Part shown: positions 12,101-22,158 of the stretch, one piece after another | How the letters are laid out: the number at the start of each line of letters is the position of its first letter | Numbering within the stretch: the first letter of the stretch is position 1 | Source of the DNA: Teratosphaeria epicoccoides | Lineage: Eukaryota; Ascomycota; Dothideomycetes; Mycosphaerellales; Teratosphaeriaceae | Assembly: GCA_021401465.1 (NCBI GenBank) | Contig: JADDMT010000098.1 | Span: 1-64,000 of the forward strand | Reading direction: 5' to 3' | DNA: 64,000 nt | The notes under the pieces: model-generated | Seen by the model: the letters and a program-made list of their open reading frames with translations, nothing else | Told to the model about the DNA's origin: nothing | Databases searched by the model: none | Program-made: the position numbers and the translations under genes

Positions 12101-14832
12101 AACTTGAATTTACCACTATCTCACTAAAGGACGAGCAGGCATTGCATGAACATTTGAAGCAGATTACCGACGAAGTCAAAAAGGACTACAGGGGCGGACT
12201 TCTGCTCAGAGTCACCTTTGCTCAGGTCCAGTCCAACAGACACCTGATCTTGTCTCTGTCGCATGCTCAATACGACGGTCACAGCTTGGTACTGTTGCAC
12301 GAGGATGTCCACGGAGCTTATCGCGGCAGTCTTGCTGATCGACCCTCGTACGACGCTGTGGTCGATGAGTCTTTCGTTGCAGTGAACGGAAGTGCCCGCG
12401 ACTTCTGGAGCAGTGTGCTGGAGGGTGCGACGCAATCTCGACTTGCGGTAACGCAGAATCAAGAACCAAGCACAGTGACGCATCGTGCGGAAAGGTCCCT
12501 CGATGTGACTGCCCAGGCTGCCTCCTCGGTCTGCCGCAAACTCGGTATATCTATGCAGGCACTGACTCAGACTTGTTGGGCTCTCGTTCTCGCCCAACGA
12601 AGCCACACTCTCGAAGTCATATTCGGTGTTGTCCTTGCATGCAGAGACAGCGAAGAGGCGGAGCAGGTCATCTTCCCCACCATGAATACCGTCCCGGTAA
12701 GGTTGACGCTGCATGGAACCTGTGCACAGATGCTGCAGCATTCGCAGGATCTGATGAACGATATCCGTGCATACCAGAAAACTCCATTACGAGTTGTGCA
12801 AGCTTTGGCATCTTCACAGCAATCGAAGTCATTCACCGAAAGTGGCCTGTTCGACACGCTGCTCCTCTTCCAACGCAGACCCGACGCTTCTGGGACAGCT
12901 TCTCAGCCATTGTACGAATCTGTCGGAGGTAGCTCCAGCATCGAGTATGCAGTGGCCGTCGAGATGGAAGCTATCGGCGACCAGATTATGGTCCGAACCG
13001 CATGCAAAGGTTCGGCCTTCGATAAGGAGGGCACGGTACGCCTGCTGGACGACATCGATTCGGTCCTTCAGAGTATCGTCGATGATCCTGATCGACCTAC
13101 GGTAACTTTCAGTGGCTCAGAAGCCCACGTCGCCAGTCTCGCGCCATTCGCGTTGCCGAAAGAAGGTGCCCAGGATAAGGCCCCAAAGCGTGCGCAAGAG
13201 CATGATGACGACGCTGATCAAACACTGCCGCCTGTTGCCATGAGCATTCGTGAGGCCATGGCGCAAGTCGCAAAGACATCTCCTGATGAAATCTCACCAT
13301 CCGCTTCGATCGAAAGCATCGGTATCGATTCCATCTCCGCCATTAAAGTAACGGCACTGCTCCGCAAACAGAACATCAGTCTTTCCGTCAGCGAGCTAAT
13401 CAGGGCCAAGAGTATTACAGCGATGGCGAAGTCTGCTGAGGCAAAGAAGCAGAACATTCCGAGATCCAGCAAGTCATCCTCGGAAGTGGTGGCAGAATTC
13501 CTGCAGGGACGACAATTGAGCAAAGATCTTGATCTTCAGGCGTACGAGGCAGTATTACCGGCCACAGCAGGTCAGGCATATGTTTTGAGCATGTGGATGA
13601 AAACCAAGGGTCAATTGTTCTATCCAACGTTCAAGTACCGTCTGCGAGGGGAGATCAGCACCACGCAACTGCGCGAAGCATGGCAGAAGCTCGTTGCAAG
13701 TACTCCGGCTCTGCGGACGGTCTTCTACGCTACCAATGACTCTGACATTCCGCTTGTTCAGGCGGTGCTCAAGGAGGGGACAGGAGAATTCTCTGAAGGT
13801 TCATGGAAACCTGGATGTGGCCATCCAATGGCGGGCCTGAATGTTCAGCAAGACCAGAAGGGATATCTGCTCAGCCTGCACATCCACCACGCTCTCTACG
13901 ACGCCGTTTCGCTGGCTCTGCTCATGCAGGACTTCCAAGCACTCCTCGCCATCCAGCAGCCAGAAAACTCGGCCATCAAACACGAAGACTTCCTAGCGCT
14001 CTCCATCATGCCAGAAGCCCAAGCATCAAGCAAGAACTTCTGGACATCATATCTCGCCGGAGTCAAACCACTGTCCCTTCCCCAGCCTGCAACCGCCGGC
14101 GCTCAAGACAAAGTCGAAATCTTCAAACCCAGCATCTTCCAGCAAACCAAGTCCCTCCAAGCCTTCGCCCGCAAGGAAAACATAACAACGCAATCCCTCC
14201 TCTTCGCCGCCTACGCCAAAATCTACACCACGATCGCAAGACCCGACCCTCAAGCCGCGGACATGGTTCTAGGCATCTACCTCGCCAACCGCTCGCACCT
14301 TCCTGAACTCGACCAACTGCGGTCCCCGACCCTCAACCTTGTCCCGCTCGTCGTGCGCGCCGCAAAACAAGCCCCGATCCTGGCCCTGGCGAAACAAATC
14401 TCGCGAGACCTGACCGCGATCGGCACGCCCGAGAATTCCGCCACGAGCCTCGCGCAGATCAGAGAGTGGACGGGCGTGCAGGTGGACACGTTTGTGAATT
14501 TCCTGCGACTTCCCGGACACGATGGCGACGGAGGCCCCGAGTTTGGCGTCAGGATTGAGGAGGTCGATGAGTGTAGGACTGGGGAGTACGTTCGTGTCAG
14601 TGAAGCTTCACGCGAAGCTGCCAAGGAGTTTGAGGTGTCGAGGGAATTGCGGGCGATGAGGAGGGAAGCGGCGGCGTTGTTGCACGCGGTGGATGTGGAG
14701 GCGACGGTGAGGGAGGGGAGATTGGATTTGGGGTTGTTTTGTCCGGTGGGGATGGTGGGGTTGGAGGAGGCGGAGAGGGTGGTTGAGGGGATGAAGGAGG
14801 CGTTGGAGGAGTTGGGTGGAGGAGGAAACTGA
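149..14832 (+). CDS. sidC: Ferrichrome/ferricrocin-type siderophore nonribosomal peptide synthetase (SidC/NPS2 family)
   Basis: Three exons, 149-675, 727-7521 and 7584-14832, give 4,856 residues. The 51-bp and 62-bp GT-AG introns restore the first A3 core (YTSGSTGTPKG) and the KARFPNL junction. Reading motifs in order gives A-T-C-A-T-C-T-C-A-T-C-T-C-T-C. The A cores lie near residues 177, 1224 and 2832. Carrier serines are near 562, 1629, 2177, 3243, 3795 and 4357. The condensation His motifs are near 757 (HHALYDQ), 1832 (HHAIYDG), 2380 (HHACYDA), 3451 (HHAVYDG), 4000 (SHAQYDG) and 4542 (HHALYDA). Three A domains, trailing T-C pairs and a terminal C domain instead of a thioesterase are typical of fungal intracellular siderophore synthetases, which assemble cyclic hexapeptides from acyl-hydroxyornithine, glycine and sometimes serine. 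The exact product is inferred. No other siderophore gene is in the window. The fourth carrier has SS where the others have DS or NS. Confidence 0.93.
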
Positions 14833-15190
14833 GAAATGAGGGCTTTGGTTTGATTTGATTTGACGTGATGTGTGGGATGGAGTTTTAGGGGATGGGGGCT
14901 TGTTTGAGAGGTATATCCTGGTTAGAGGGGTTTGGGTTGGGTGTGGATGGTGAATAGGACGTATATATGTATAGTTCTTGTTAGTATGTATTGACTCACA
15001 CGTGGTCGTACGATACTCGAAACACCGAGCGAATACTTGGGAATTGATGCACCCACGATTCCCCGCTGTGCTACACTCCTAGCAATGCCACATTCCCATA
15101 CGCTGATTATAATCCAAGCTCTATACCCAAACGCTCCACACCATTGCTAACAATACTCGCGAACCCAAACCCAATGCTGCCCCAGTCCCC
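14833..15190. other. 3' flank of the NRPS gene
   Basis: No credible gene. The first 150 bases are T/G-rich on the plus strand and contain a TATATATGTATAG stretch near 14960, likely the NRPS 3' UTR and polyadenylation region. The rest is AC-rich spacer. Confidence 0.5.
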
Positions 15191-15520
15191 ATGCTCACAC
15201 CTCAGCTGCCCCCACCTTTAACAGGACTCTCAAGCATGAATTCCGCCTGCCACAAGCTCTCCCAGGGTTTCCCCTTCACCGGACTCTTCGCCACCACCCC
15301 AGACCCAGCTCCAGCTCCAGCACCAGCACCCGGCGACTTGACCCTCCCCGGCGTCTGCTGCAGCACCGTTTGCATCGGCTGCTCCAAATGCCTCTGCAAC
15401 AACCTCATTGACTTTGAAGGCGAATCAGCGCGCATCCTAGACTTCGCAGGTGTAGACGACGAGGGCTCCGGAGATGGCGTCCTCGTATTACGAATCTATA
15501 ACGCGTTTATTCGTCAATAA
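15191..15520 (+). CDS. Possible small Cys-rich ORF, 109 residues
   Basis: An ATG-started ORF with a Pro/Ala repeat (PAPAPAPAP, about residues 38-46) followed by a cysteine cluster (CCSTVCIGCSKCLC, about residues 56-69). It stops 18 bases before the convergent ATG11 stop codon, so it would overlap the ATG11 3' UTR. There is no signal peptide and no family I recognise. The sequence is compositionally biased and the complementary strand is also open, so it may be chance. RNA evidence would decide. Confidence 0.2.
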   Translation: MLTPQLPPPLTGLSSMNSACHKLSQGFPFTGLFATTPDPAPAPAPAPGDLTLPGVCCSTVCIGCSKCLCNNLIDFEGESARILDFAGVDDEGSGDGVLVLRIYNAFIRQ

Positions 15521-15538
15521 AACGGGCGTCCGGGAAGT

Positions 15539-18500
15539 TCACGCGCCCCAAAGGAGATCTTTGCGCACCTGCTCGCCCCCATTGCTGTGATCCGCATCCG
15601 CGATAATTCCCAACCCCTCCCTTGCAAACCCCGTACTTGGAGCCGGCGGCGGCGGCCGTAAGCTCACTTGACTCTCGCTCCTCTGCCTCAGACTTCCCAC
15701 CTCGGTTGCTTGTACCGCAGTAGTAGGAGAGCCTGCCGCATTCGCGATCGTGCCAACAATAGCGCCTGCAACAGACCTCTTAGAATTCGAAGAGCTCCTC
15801 CGACTGTCCAAGCTCTTGTTGAGATGCTTGCTGGCGTCGTCACTCTTGCTGTTCCGTTTCGTCCGGATGCTGCCTGTCGCGTCCACATTCGCTGCCGCGA
15901 CTGTGCTCTTGCCCAGGCCTGGTGTGCTGGGAGCGCCGAGGCCAGATCCGCGTTCTTCGCTCGCGTGGACCATCCACCATGTCAGGCCGTCGGAGAGCTC
16001 AAAAGGGTTGTCGTCCTCGATGGAATGTGCGTCACTGGCCGTTTCGTCAATGCTGCGGACATCTGCAGTGTGTAGTGGCAAGGAATGGGCGAGGTTGACG
16101 GTCTTTTGTTCGACTCGCGTGATACGCGCCACGATGAAGTCGCGATTACTGAGTCTCATGCCCTCCGTCTCTGCCAAGAAGTAGTGTGGACACCCAATGT
16201 TGAAGGCAGCCCAAGCTCCCTTGGCCTGTCCTCGAGTCGGCAGGAAGAGAGCCAGATCACCCTCCTTGAAATCTTTGACGGCAATCTTGGCATTCGCCTC
16301 TGCTTTGAGTTTGACAGAACGTTCCTTGTACGCATCCGCCCGCTTGACGGATTCTTTCGCTTCCTTGTTGTACTTTTTGGCCGTGTACTCAAAGTCACGA
16401 AGGCGTTTGTTGACAGCTTCGGCGAAGACATCGATGTTGAAGCGTGAGATGTGCTGGGTGAAAGCCTCGTATTGTGCGGTCTCGTCTCCAGCGCTTTGCA
16501 TGTCAGGCCAGCGCACGAGAGAAAGGTCGACAGGCTCGTCTGCGGCGGACGACTTCCGCATTGGCGGTGGCGAAGTGATGAAGCCCGTCCGTTGCATCGA
16601 CATCGCAGGGTCGATCACCGTGGTACTAGCACCCATCTTTGATGCCCGATCGATAGTCATCGACCCATCTTCCAAGTAGTTGATGGCCAAGCCCAATCGC
16701 ACCAGTAGGCGACTAAGACGTACATTGTACGTGTATAGCCTCTGCGACACCTCTCGCGCTCGTTCTGCTCGTTTCTCTAATCGCTGAGCAGAGTCTTCAG
16801 CCGATGAGAGGTAAGACTTGTGCTTCTTCTGGAGTCGCATGAGCTCCACATCCATGCTGTCAATATGAGATTTGGCTTCTGCCAGCTCAACATCGAGTTG
16901 GCCAGCCTTGACCTCTTCTTCGGCAAGGCGCTGCCGCAAGACTTCAAAGCTCGTTTCACCTTCCGCGATCTTGCGGCGCAAATCACGAAGTTGATCCTGC
17001 TCTTGACCGAGCTGTTGCTCCAGCGATTGAGCTCTGGCCTGTTCTACAGCCAACGTCTCCTCAATTCTCCGGCACTGCTCTTCAGATCGGCCCTGCCTCT
17101 CGTTCGCAGCGGAGATCTCTATCATTTGCCGCTCGTTAGTCGACAGAATCGATTCATTTTCGGACTTCGCGAAGGCAACAGCCTCCTCGAGATCCTTGAC
17201 GTGGACAGCCGACCGCCTGGCTAGTTCTTCGAGGGTAGTAGCAAGTGCCAAGATTCCCTTCGGTGCGTCGGTGTCTGGTGACATGTGATTATGTGCAATA
17301 CTGAGGACCTGCAGCTGCTCGGCCTCGGCTCCGTCGCGCTGTTCGCGTTCCATCTGTATCTGTCGCAGGTCCCCTTCCGCCTGAGCTCTTGCTGCTTCAG
17401 CAAGCTCAAGCTTCCTTGCAAGAACAGTTCTGGCATCCTGCTCGGTTGCGGCCCTGGCCGCGTGGCCTTGCGCGTCTTCCTTCAAGCGGGCAATCTCCTC
17501 TTGCAGTGCGGCAAAACGCGCATCAATACCAGTGCGTTCGTCGTCGCGCGAGCCCATGAGCCGGTCGAGCTCGTTCTCAACTTCCTCTGTGCGCTCTTTG
17601 GCTTCAGCTAGCTCGCGTTCGAGGGACCGGCGCACAATAGCAAATTCGCGCTGTTGCGCTTCCATATTCTCCATGAGGTCTTTCTTGATCGCTATCGCAT
17701 CTTCGACCTGCTTCTGTGCCTCGACATCAGAACTCTTGCGTTTGGCGGCCTCATCCTTGTATATCTGGAGCTCGGCTTCGAGGTCCACGACGCGTCGAGC
17801 GAGCTTCTTCTCTTCGTTGTGTGCAGCCGACGAGAGCCGACGATTGTTCAGAGATCCGTGCGAGCAATCGTCTGATGGCTGCGGAGTCGGGTATGTTGGC
17901 GAGAAGTTGCGTTCTGAGAATGTACCACTGTAAGGCGTGAATATGTCACCCGTGCTGATGCGAGAGCTCTGCGACTGCCGATGTAGCAAGTCTTCGAGTT
18001 TCCTCACTCGGCTCTTTTGCGCCCGAAGGTCGTCTTCCAAACGCACATTCGTGTCTCGAAGTGCCCTGTTCTGCTCATCACCACGCAACAGGAGCGATGT
18101 GTCGCCAAAGACCGCTTCGTGCATGCTGCCGTTCTTGAATGCCTTGGCGTGCTTGATCTGCTTCCGAGTGGGCTTGTCCAGATCCTTGATCGCCTGGTCC
18201 AGCTCCTCCGTGACAGAATCGGGCCCGTATACTTCCAACAGCGTCCTCAAGTACTCATCAAGCTCTTCACGAGTGACCGTGGGCCAACTACCACCCTCGT
18301 TTCGCAAGCTCAATTCGATGCCGAGGACATTGGTCTGCAGTGCCTCAACGTTGACGACATCCTCGATGGAGCGGATCCACCTCTTGCGTCTCTTGTCCTC
18401 CTCCTTTTGGTACGTGGCAACTTCCTCCTGCAGTGTCGTGGAATCCCTTCTCATCTTTGCGACCCACTCCCGACGGCGCACCGACTCTACAAGCAACTGT

Positions 18501-19735
18501 CCATACACTGCTGGCAGCCTCGTGGCGATTCCCAGCGTAGCGAAAGCCTGCTCGTCGTCGTCTGGAGTTTGAAGTCTTTTCACGTCGGCGTATAGTAACG
18601 AGAGCTGCGACTCGATGTTGGAAAGCATGCGCATGTGCTCGTGCGCCGTCTCCGCCATATTGTCCCTCTCGTGTCGTGTCCGTTGCAGCAGCTCGTTCAT
18701 CTCGGTGCAGTGCTCACTCAGCTGGGGAATGTAGTTGCGGGTGTGCAGCGAAGCCATCTTGGAGGCCTGATCGATTGATTGGGGAGTTCGGGGAAGGGAC
18801 TGGATATGCTCAAAGTCCGACGCGATCTTCTTTGCGATCAATGAGATCTCCTCCAGCAGCTGCGCCGGCTCCTCGTTGTTCTGGGCGGTCGAACGAGCAT
18901 TGATGTCTTGGACCGTTTGGCGCAATTGCTCCGTATCCTTGTTCAGTGCTTCGAGCTCAATATGAATGCGGCCAACGCGGTCTGACAACGTGCTCATGAT
19001 GACTTTGGCGTTGCTGGCGGCCTTCTGCGTGGCAGCCACATCGACAAGACCTTGCAGCGTGATCCTGTTGCCTTGTTGCGACAGCCGTCGTGAGCCTGCA
19101 CTGGGTGCATGCATGAACCTCGCGAACTCTGCCCGGGCGGATATGCTCCTCAGGCGGTCCAGATGCTGGTCCCAGTTCTCGACTTGAGCGTGTTGCTCAG
19201 CCAGCCGCCCTTCCGCCCATTCCTCTTTTGTCTCGTACTTCTGCACCAAGCTCTTGACATGCTGAACCAGACTGGCGACCGCAACACCCAGACTTCGCTC
19301 GATGATTGCCTGCTCGTCCAGATGCTTCTCCGCCTGCCTGGCCCGGCTGTCGCAAGCATTGAGCAGGGCATTCGCCCAGCTCTTCCGCAGTCTGGACAAG
19401 GTCTGCCATCCCTGTAGCGTGACATCGCTGGCGGGCGCGTCAGGAGCTGTGCCGGGATGGAAGTCACTGCCCGTCGAGCTTCCCGAGTCCAAACTGCTTC
19501 GGGGATCCGGGCTGGCGTGGTGCAGTCGCGCCGAGTCAAACACAAACAGCTCATTCTCGGTAAGCAGCGTCTGTGTCCTGACTTGTCGTCCCTGCGACGT
19601 CAGCAGAATCTGGTCGCGAGGCTGGATGGCTGCATGGTGGGCGATCCACGTGCGCAGACCATCGACGGCGGTGATGCTGCTCGAGTCCAGGTGCAGACGG
19701 TGGCCGTTGTGCCCGACGTAGACTTGTATAGACAT
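15539..19735 (-). CDS. atg11: Autophagy-related protein 11 (selective autophagy scaffold)
   Basis: A single exon of 1,398 residues, a normal length for filamentous fungi. The N-terminus (about 1-75) resembles the ubiquitin-like fold of ATG11/FIP200 proteins. Most of the rest is long heptad-rich coiled coil rich in Glu, Arg, Gln and Ala. A folded C-terminal block near residues 1150-1240 contains GDLALFLPTRG, GCPHYFLAE and RDFIVARITRVE, the ATG11 C-terminal domain that binds selective-autophagy receptors. The tail is Ser-rich and low in complexity. Atg11 tethers cargo receptors to Atg1 and Atg9 at the pre-autophagosomal structure, in mitophagy and pexophagy. The gene diverges from kynureninase. 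Confidence 0.93.
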   Translation of the reverse strand: MSIQVYVGHNGHRLHLDSSSITAVDGLRTWIAHHAAIQPRDQILLTSQGRQVRTQTLLTENELFVFDSARLHHASPDPRSSLDSGSSTGSDFHPGTAPDAPASDVTLQGWQTLSRLRKSWANALLNACDSRARQAEKHLDEQAIIERSLGVAVASLVQHVKSLVQKYETKEEWAEGRLAEQHAQVENWDQHLDRLRSISARAEFARFMHAPSAGSRRLSQQGNRITLQGLVDVAATQKAASNAKVIMSTLSDRVGRIHIELEALNKDTEQLRQTVQDINARSTAQNNEEPAQLLEEISLIAKKIASDFEHIQSLPRTPQSIDQASKMASLHTRNYIPQLSEHCTEMNELLQRTRHERDNMAETAHEHMRMLSNIESQLSLLYADVKRLQTPDDDEQAFATLGIATRLPAVYGQLLVESVRRREWVAKMRRDSTTLQEEVATYQKEEDKRRKRWIRSIEDVVNVEALQTNVLGIELSLRNEGGSWPTVTREELDEYLRTLLEVYGPDSVTEELDQAIKDLDKPTRKQIKHAKAFKNGSMHEAVFGDTSLLLRGDEQNRALRDTNVRLEDDLRAQKSRVRKLEDLLHRQSQSSRISTGDIFTPYSGTFSERNFSPTYPTPQPSDDCSHGSLNNRRLSSAAHNEEKKLARRVVDLEAELQIYKDEAAKRKSSDVEAQKQVEDAIAIKKDLMENMEAQQREFAIVRRSLERELAEAKERTEEVENELDRLMGSRDDERTGIDARFAALQEEIARLKEDAQGHAARAATEQDARTVLARKLELAEAARAQAEGDLRQIQMEREQRDGAEAEQLQVLSIAHNHMSPDTDAPKGILALATTLEELARRSAVHVKDLEEAVAFAKSENESILSTNERQMIEISAANERQGRSEEQCRRIEETLAVEQARAQSLEQQLGQEQDQLRDLRRKIAEGETSFEVLRQRLAEEEVKAGQLDVELAEAKSHIDSMDVELMRLQKKHKSYLSSAEDSAQRLEKRAERAREVSQRLYTYNVRLSRLLVRLGLAINYLEDGSMTIDRASKMGASTTVIDPAMSMQRTGFITSPPPMRKSSAADEPVDLSLVRWPDMQSAGDETAQYEAFTQHISRFNIDVFAEAVNKRLRDFEYTAKKYNKEAKESVKRADAYKERSVKLKAEANAKIAVKDFKEGDLALFLPTRGQAKGAWAAFNIGCPHYFLAETEGMRLSNRDFIVARITRVEQKTVNLAHSLPLHTADVRSIDETASDAHSIEDDNPFELSDGLTWWMVHASEERGSGLGAPSTPGLGKSTVAAANVDATGSIRTKRNSKSDDASKHLNKSLDSRRSSSNSKRSVAGAIVGTIANAAGSPTTAVQATEVGSLRQRSESQVSLRPPPPAPSTGFAREGLGIIADADHSNGGEQVRKDLLWGA

Positions 19736-20143
19736 CCGCCCCCGGTCGCTGACGTACCGATGGGAGGACAGGGCCCCCCCCCCTCAGTGAGCGATGAATA
19801 CAGAGCCTGCTGTCGAAAGAGCCGAGGAATAGTCACTACTCAGCAAGGTATGGTAGGATGTATTTAGGAGAGATTCCGCCGGCGTCCAGGTCAACAGAGC
19901 CCGGCAACTGACCCATGTCACATGTGACGCCGACTGACTGGAACGAGGACTGCTAGCGCCGGGTCTGATGCGCGTGCCGAACCCTATGTCCCGCGTGCTG
20001 CATGACGTAATCACCCCGGCAACAAGCCCCGTTCGAGCACAGCAGCAATGAATCATACACCAACCTGAGCTCGCCATCACGTGCAGCCGACGATATGACA
20101 AGCATATCTCCATGGCAACTGCCCTCGATAGAGATATCGAGAT
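19736..20143. promoter_or_regulatory. Divergent promoter interval between ATG11 and kynureninase
   Basis: A 408-bp gene-free spacer between two outward start codons, so it must hold both core promoters unless one lies further inside a gene. It contains a 10-base C run at 19774-19783. I see no convincing TATA box and cannot name binding sites. Confidence 0.6.
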
Positions 20144-21592
20144 ATGTCCACCACACACATCTTCTCCCAAGCTTACGCTCAGCAGCAAGACCGCCAAGAC
20201 CCTCTCAGACATCTCAGATCGCAATTCATCCTTCCAACCAAAGCCCATCTTGGCGGCAAAACTCTCGCGCCTCCCGCGGCGACACAAGATGGCAAACATG
20301 GCAAAGATACTCCAAGCATCTATCTTTGCGGCAACAGTCTCGGTCTGCAGCCCGTCTTGACCCACAAGTACTTCCGGCAATATCTGGACACCTGGGCCAC
20401 CAAAGGCGTCTATGGCCACTTCAAGGAAATCCAAGACAGCAACCTTGCACCATGGCTTCACGTTGATCATGACCTGCTTGGCGATATGGCAGATGTGGTC
20501 GGCGCCCAAACTGCCGAAGTGGCTGTGATGCAGACATTGACCGGAAATCTGCATCTCATGATGGCAAGCTTCTACCGACCGAGCAAAGAACGGTATAAGA
20601 TTGTACTGGAGGGCAAAGCCTTCCCCAGTGACCACTATGCTGTCGAAAGTCAGATCCGGCATCACAATGTAAATCCTGCCGATGCCTTGATCCTGATCGA
20701 GCCGGAATCCTTGACGTCTCCAGTCTTGACCACAGAATACATCCTCTCGATGATCGACAAACACGCCAAAGACACTGCTTTGCTCCTCTTACCCGGCATC
20801 CAATTCTACTCGGGTCAATTCTTCGACATCCCCACCATCACAGCACATGCCCAAAGCAAAGGCATAATCGTCGGCTGGGACTTGGCACACGCAGTCGGGA
20901 ATGTGCCGCTACAGCTCCACGACTGGAACGTCGATTTTGCAGTATGGTGTACGTACAAATACCTCAACTGCGGACCCGGATCAATTGGCGGCGCTTTCGT
21001 GCATCAAAAGCACGGCGATGTGAGAGAAGGGCAACAAGGGCAACTGGAATACAGGCCAAGATTGTCAGGATGGTGGGGCTCCTCGAAGTCGTCGAGGTTC
21101 GCAATGACGAACCGGTTCAGTCCAATCCCTGGTGCAGCAGGCTTCCAGCTCAGCAATCCATCTGTCGCCGATACGACTGCAGTGCGAGCCAGCCTGGACG
21201 TCTTCAAGCAGACCAGCATGACCGCATTACGACAGAAGAGCCTGAAACTGACCAAGCATCTCGAGGACCTCCTAGACGACCTGGCAGAACGTCGAAAGTG
21301 CTTCAAAATCATCACGCCCCGCGATCCGAACGCAAGAGGTGCCCAATTGAGCGTTTTGCTTGACCCAGGATTGCTCGACTCGGTCATGGAGAGTCTGGAG
21401 CATGCGGGTGTGGTCGTGGACGAAAGGAAACCGGACGTGATACGGGTAGCGCCTGCTCCGCTGTATAATTCCTGGGAAGATGTTCACCTGTTCGTCAACG
21501 CTTTTGACAAGGCTTGCGAGGCGGCTCTCAAGGGCGTCAATGAGTCGGGCCGCAGTTTGATGGTGGATGGTGGGAGGGAGGATAAGGGATGA
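20144..21592 (+). CDS. BNA5: Kynureninase (L-kynurenine hydrolase)
   Basis: A single exon of 482 residues, the usual fungal length. Kynureninase is a PLP-dependent hydrolase that cleaves 3-hydroxykynurenine to 3-hydroxyanthranilate and alanine in the tryptophan-to-NAD pathway. The early block IYLCGNSLGLQP, the cofactor-contact region GWDLAHAVGN and the Schiff-base motif CTYKYLNCGPGS (Lys272) are all present. The C-terminal KPDVIRVAPAPLYNSWEDV block is also typical of the family. No targeting peptide is seen, so it is probably cytosolic. The frame is intact and no intron is needed. An in-frame ATG upstream is not evident. Confidence 0.95.
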   Translation: MSTTHIFSQAYAQQQDRQDPLRHLRSQFILPTKAHLGGKTLAPPAATQDGKHGKDTPSIYLCGNSLGLQPVLTHKYFRQYLDTWATKGVYGHFKEIQDSNLAPWLHVDHDLLGDMADVVGAQTAEVAVMQTLTGNLHLMMASFYRPSKERYKIVLEGKAFPSDHYAVESQIRHHNVNPADALILIEPESLTSPVLTTEYILSMIDKHAKDTALLLLPGIQFYSGQFFDIPTITAHAQSKGIIVGWDLAHAVGNVPLQLHDWNVDFAVWCTYKYLNCGPGSIGGAFVHQKHGDVREGQQGQLEYRPRLSGWWGSSKSSRFAMTNRFSPIPGAAGFQLSNPSVADTTAVRASLDVFKQTSMTALRQKSLKLTKHLEDLLDDLAERRKCFKIITPRDPNARGAQLSVLLDPGLLDSVMESLEHAGVVVDERKPDVIRVAPAPLYNSWEDVHLFVNAFDKACEAALKGVNESGRSLMVDGGREDKG

Positions 21593-21747
21593 AATGGGTC
21601 AAGTGAGATGGATCGCATCACGGTCTGCCGTTAAGAGTATGCTTTCTTCTGTCTACAGAGGGGTGGCGTCATCCATCGCCAGAAATTTGCGGAACATCTC
21701 CAGAAAAGCCGCATCGTTACCAATTGCCGCTATACTGTCTGCACAGC

Positions 21748-22158
21748 TCAACGCTTAACGGCTCTCACCCATAGCGTCCTTGAATGCCTGATCCGCCATG
21801 ACAAAATCGGACCACCCCTCTCAACATCCTCCTCCGCCATCTTGCACTCCTTCTCCGCTGACTCAAGCTCCTCCGCCTTCCTCTGCAACTGGTACTGCGC
21901 AGCCCTGTGGCTCTCATCCTTCTCGGCGCTTCCCTCGATGTCGCAGTCCGGGTCGGTATCAATAGCGATGCGAGCCGAAAGCAATTCCAATTTGGCCAGT
22001 TGGTGTTCGATTTTGGACAGCTTCTTCGTCCTTTCGGCTAGCTGGAGCGTGGACTTATGGTTGCTGTAGACGTGACCGGTGTGCATCAATTCGTCCAAGA
22101 CGGTTGCGATGTCCAGCTGCTGGGATGGGTTGGTCTGGTTGGCTTGAGTGGTGACCAT
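21748..22158 (-). CDS. Small coiled-coil protein, unknown function
   Basis: An ATG-started ORF of 136 residues, convergent with kynureninase. Residues 45-65 and 90-115 are heptad-like and charged (KLSKIEHQLAKLELLSARI; RKAEELESAEKECKMAEEDVE). The last 20 residues look unlike the rest. In another frame the same DNA reads SDFVMADQAFKDAMGESR before a stop, which suits an acidic helical protein better, so a frameshift in this copy or in the assembly is possible. I do not recognise the family. Confidence 0.45.
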   Translation of the reverse strand: MVTTQANQTNPSQQLDIATVLDELMHTGHVYSNHKSTLQLAERTKKLSKIEHQLAKLELLSARIAIDTDPDCDIEGSAEKDESHRAAQYQLQRKAEELESAEKECKMAEEDVERGGPILSWRIRHSRTLWVRAVKR

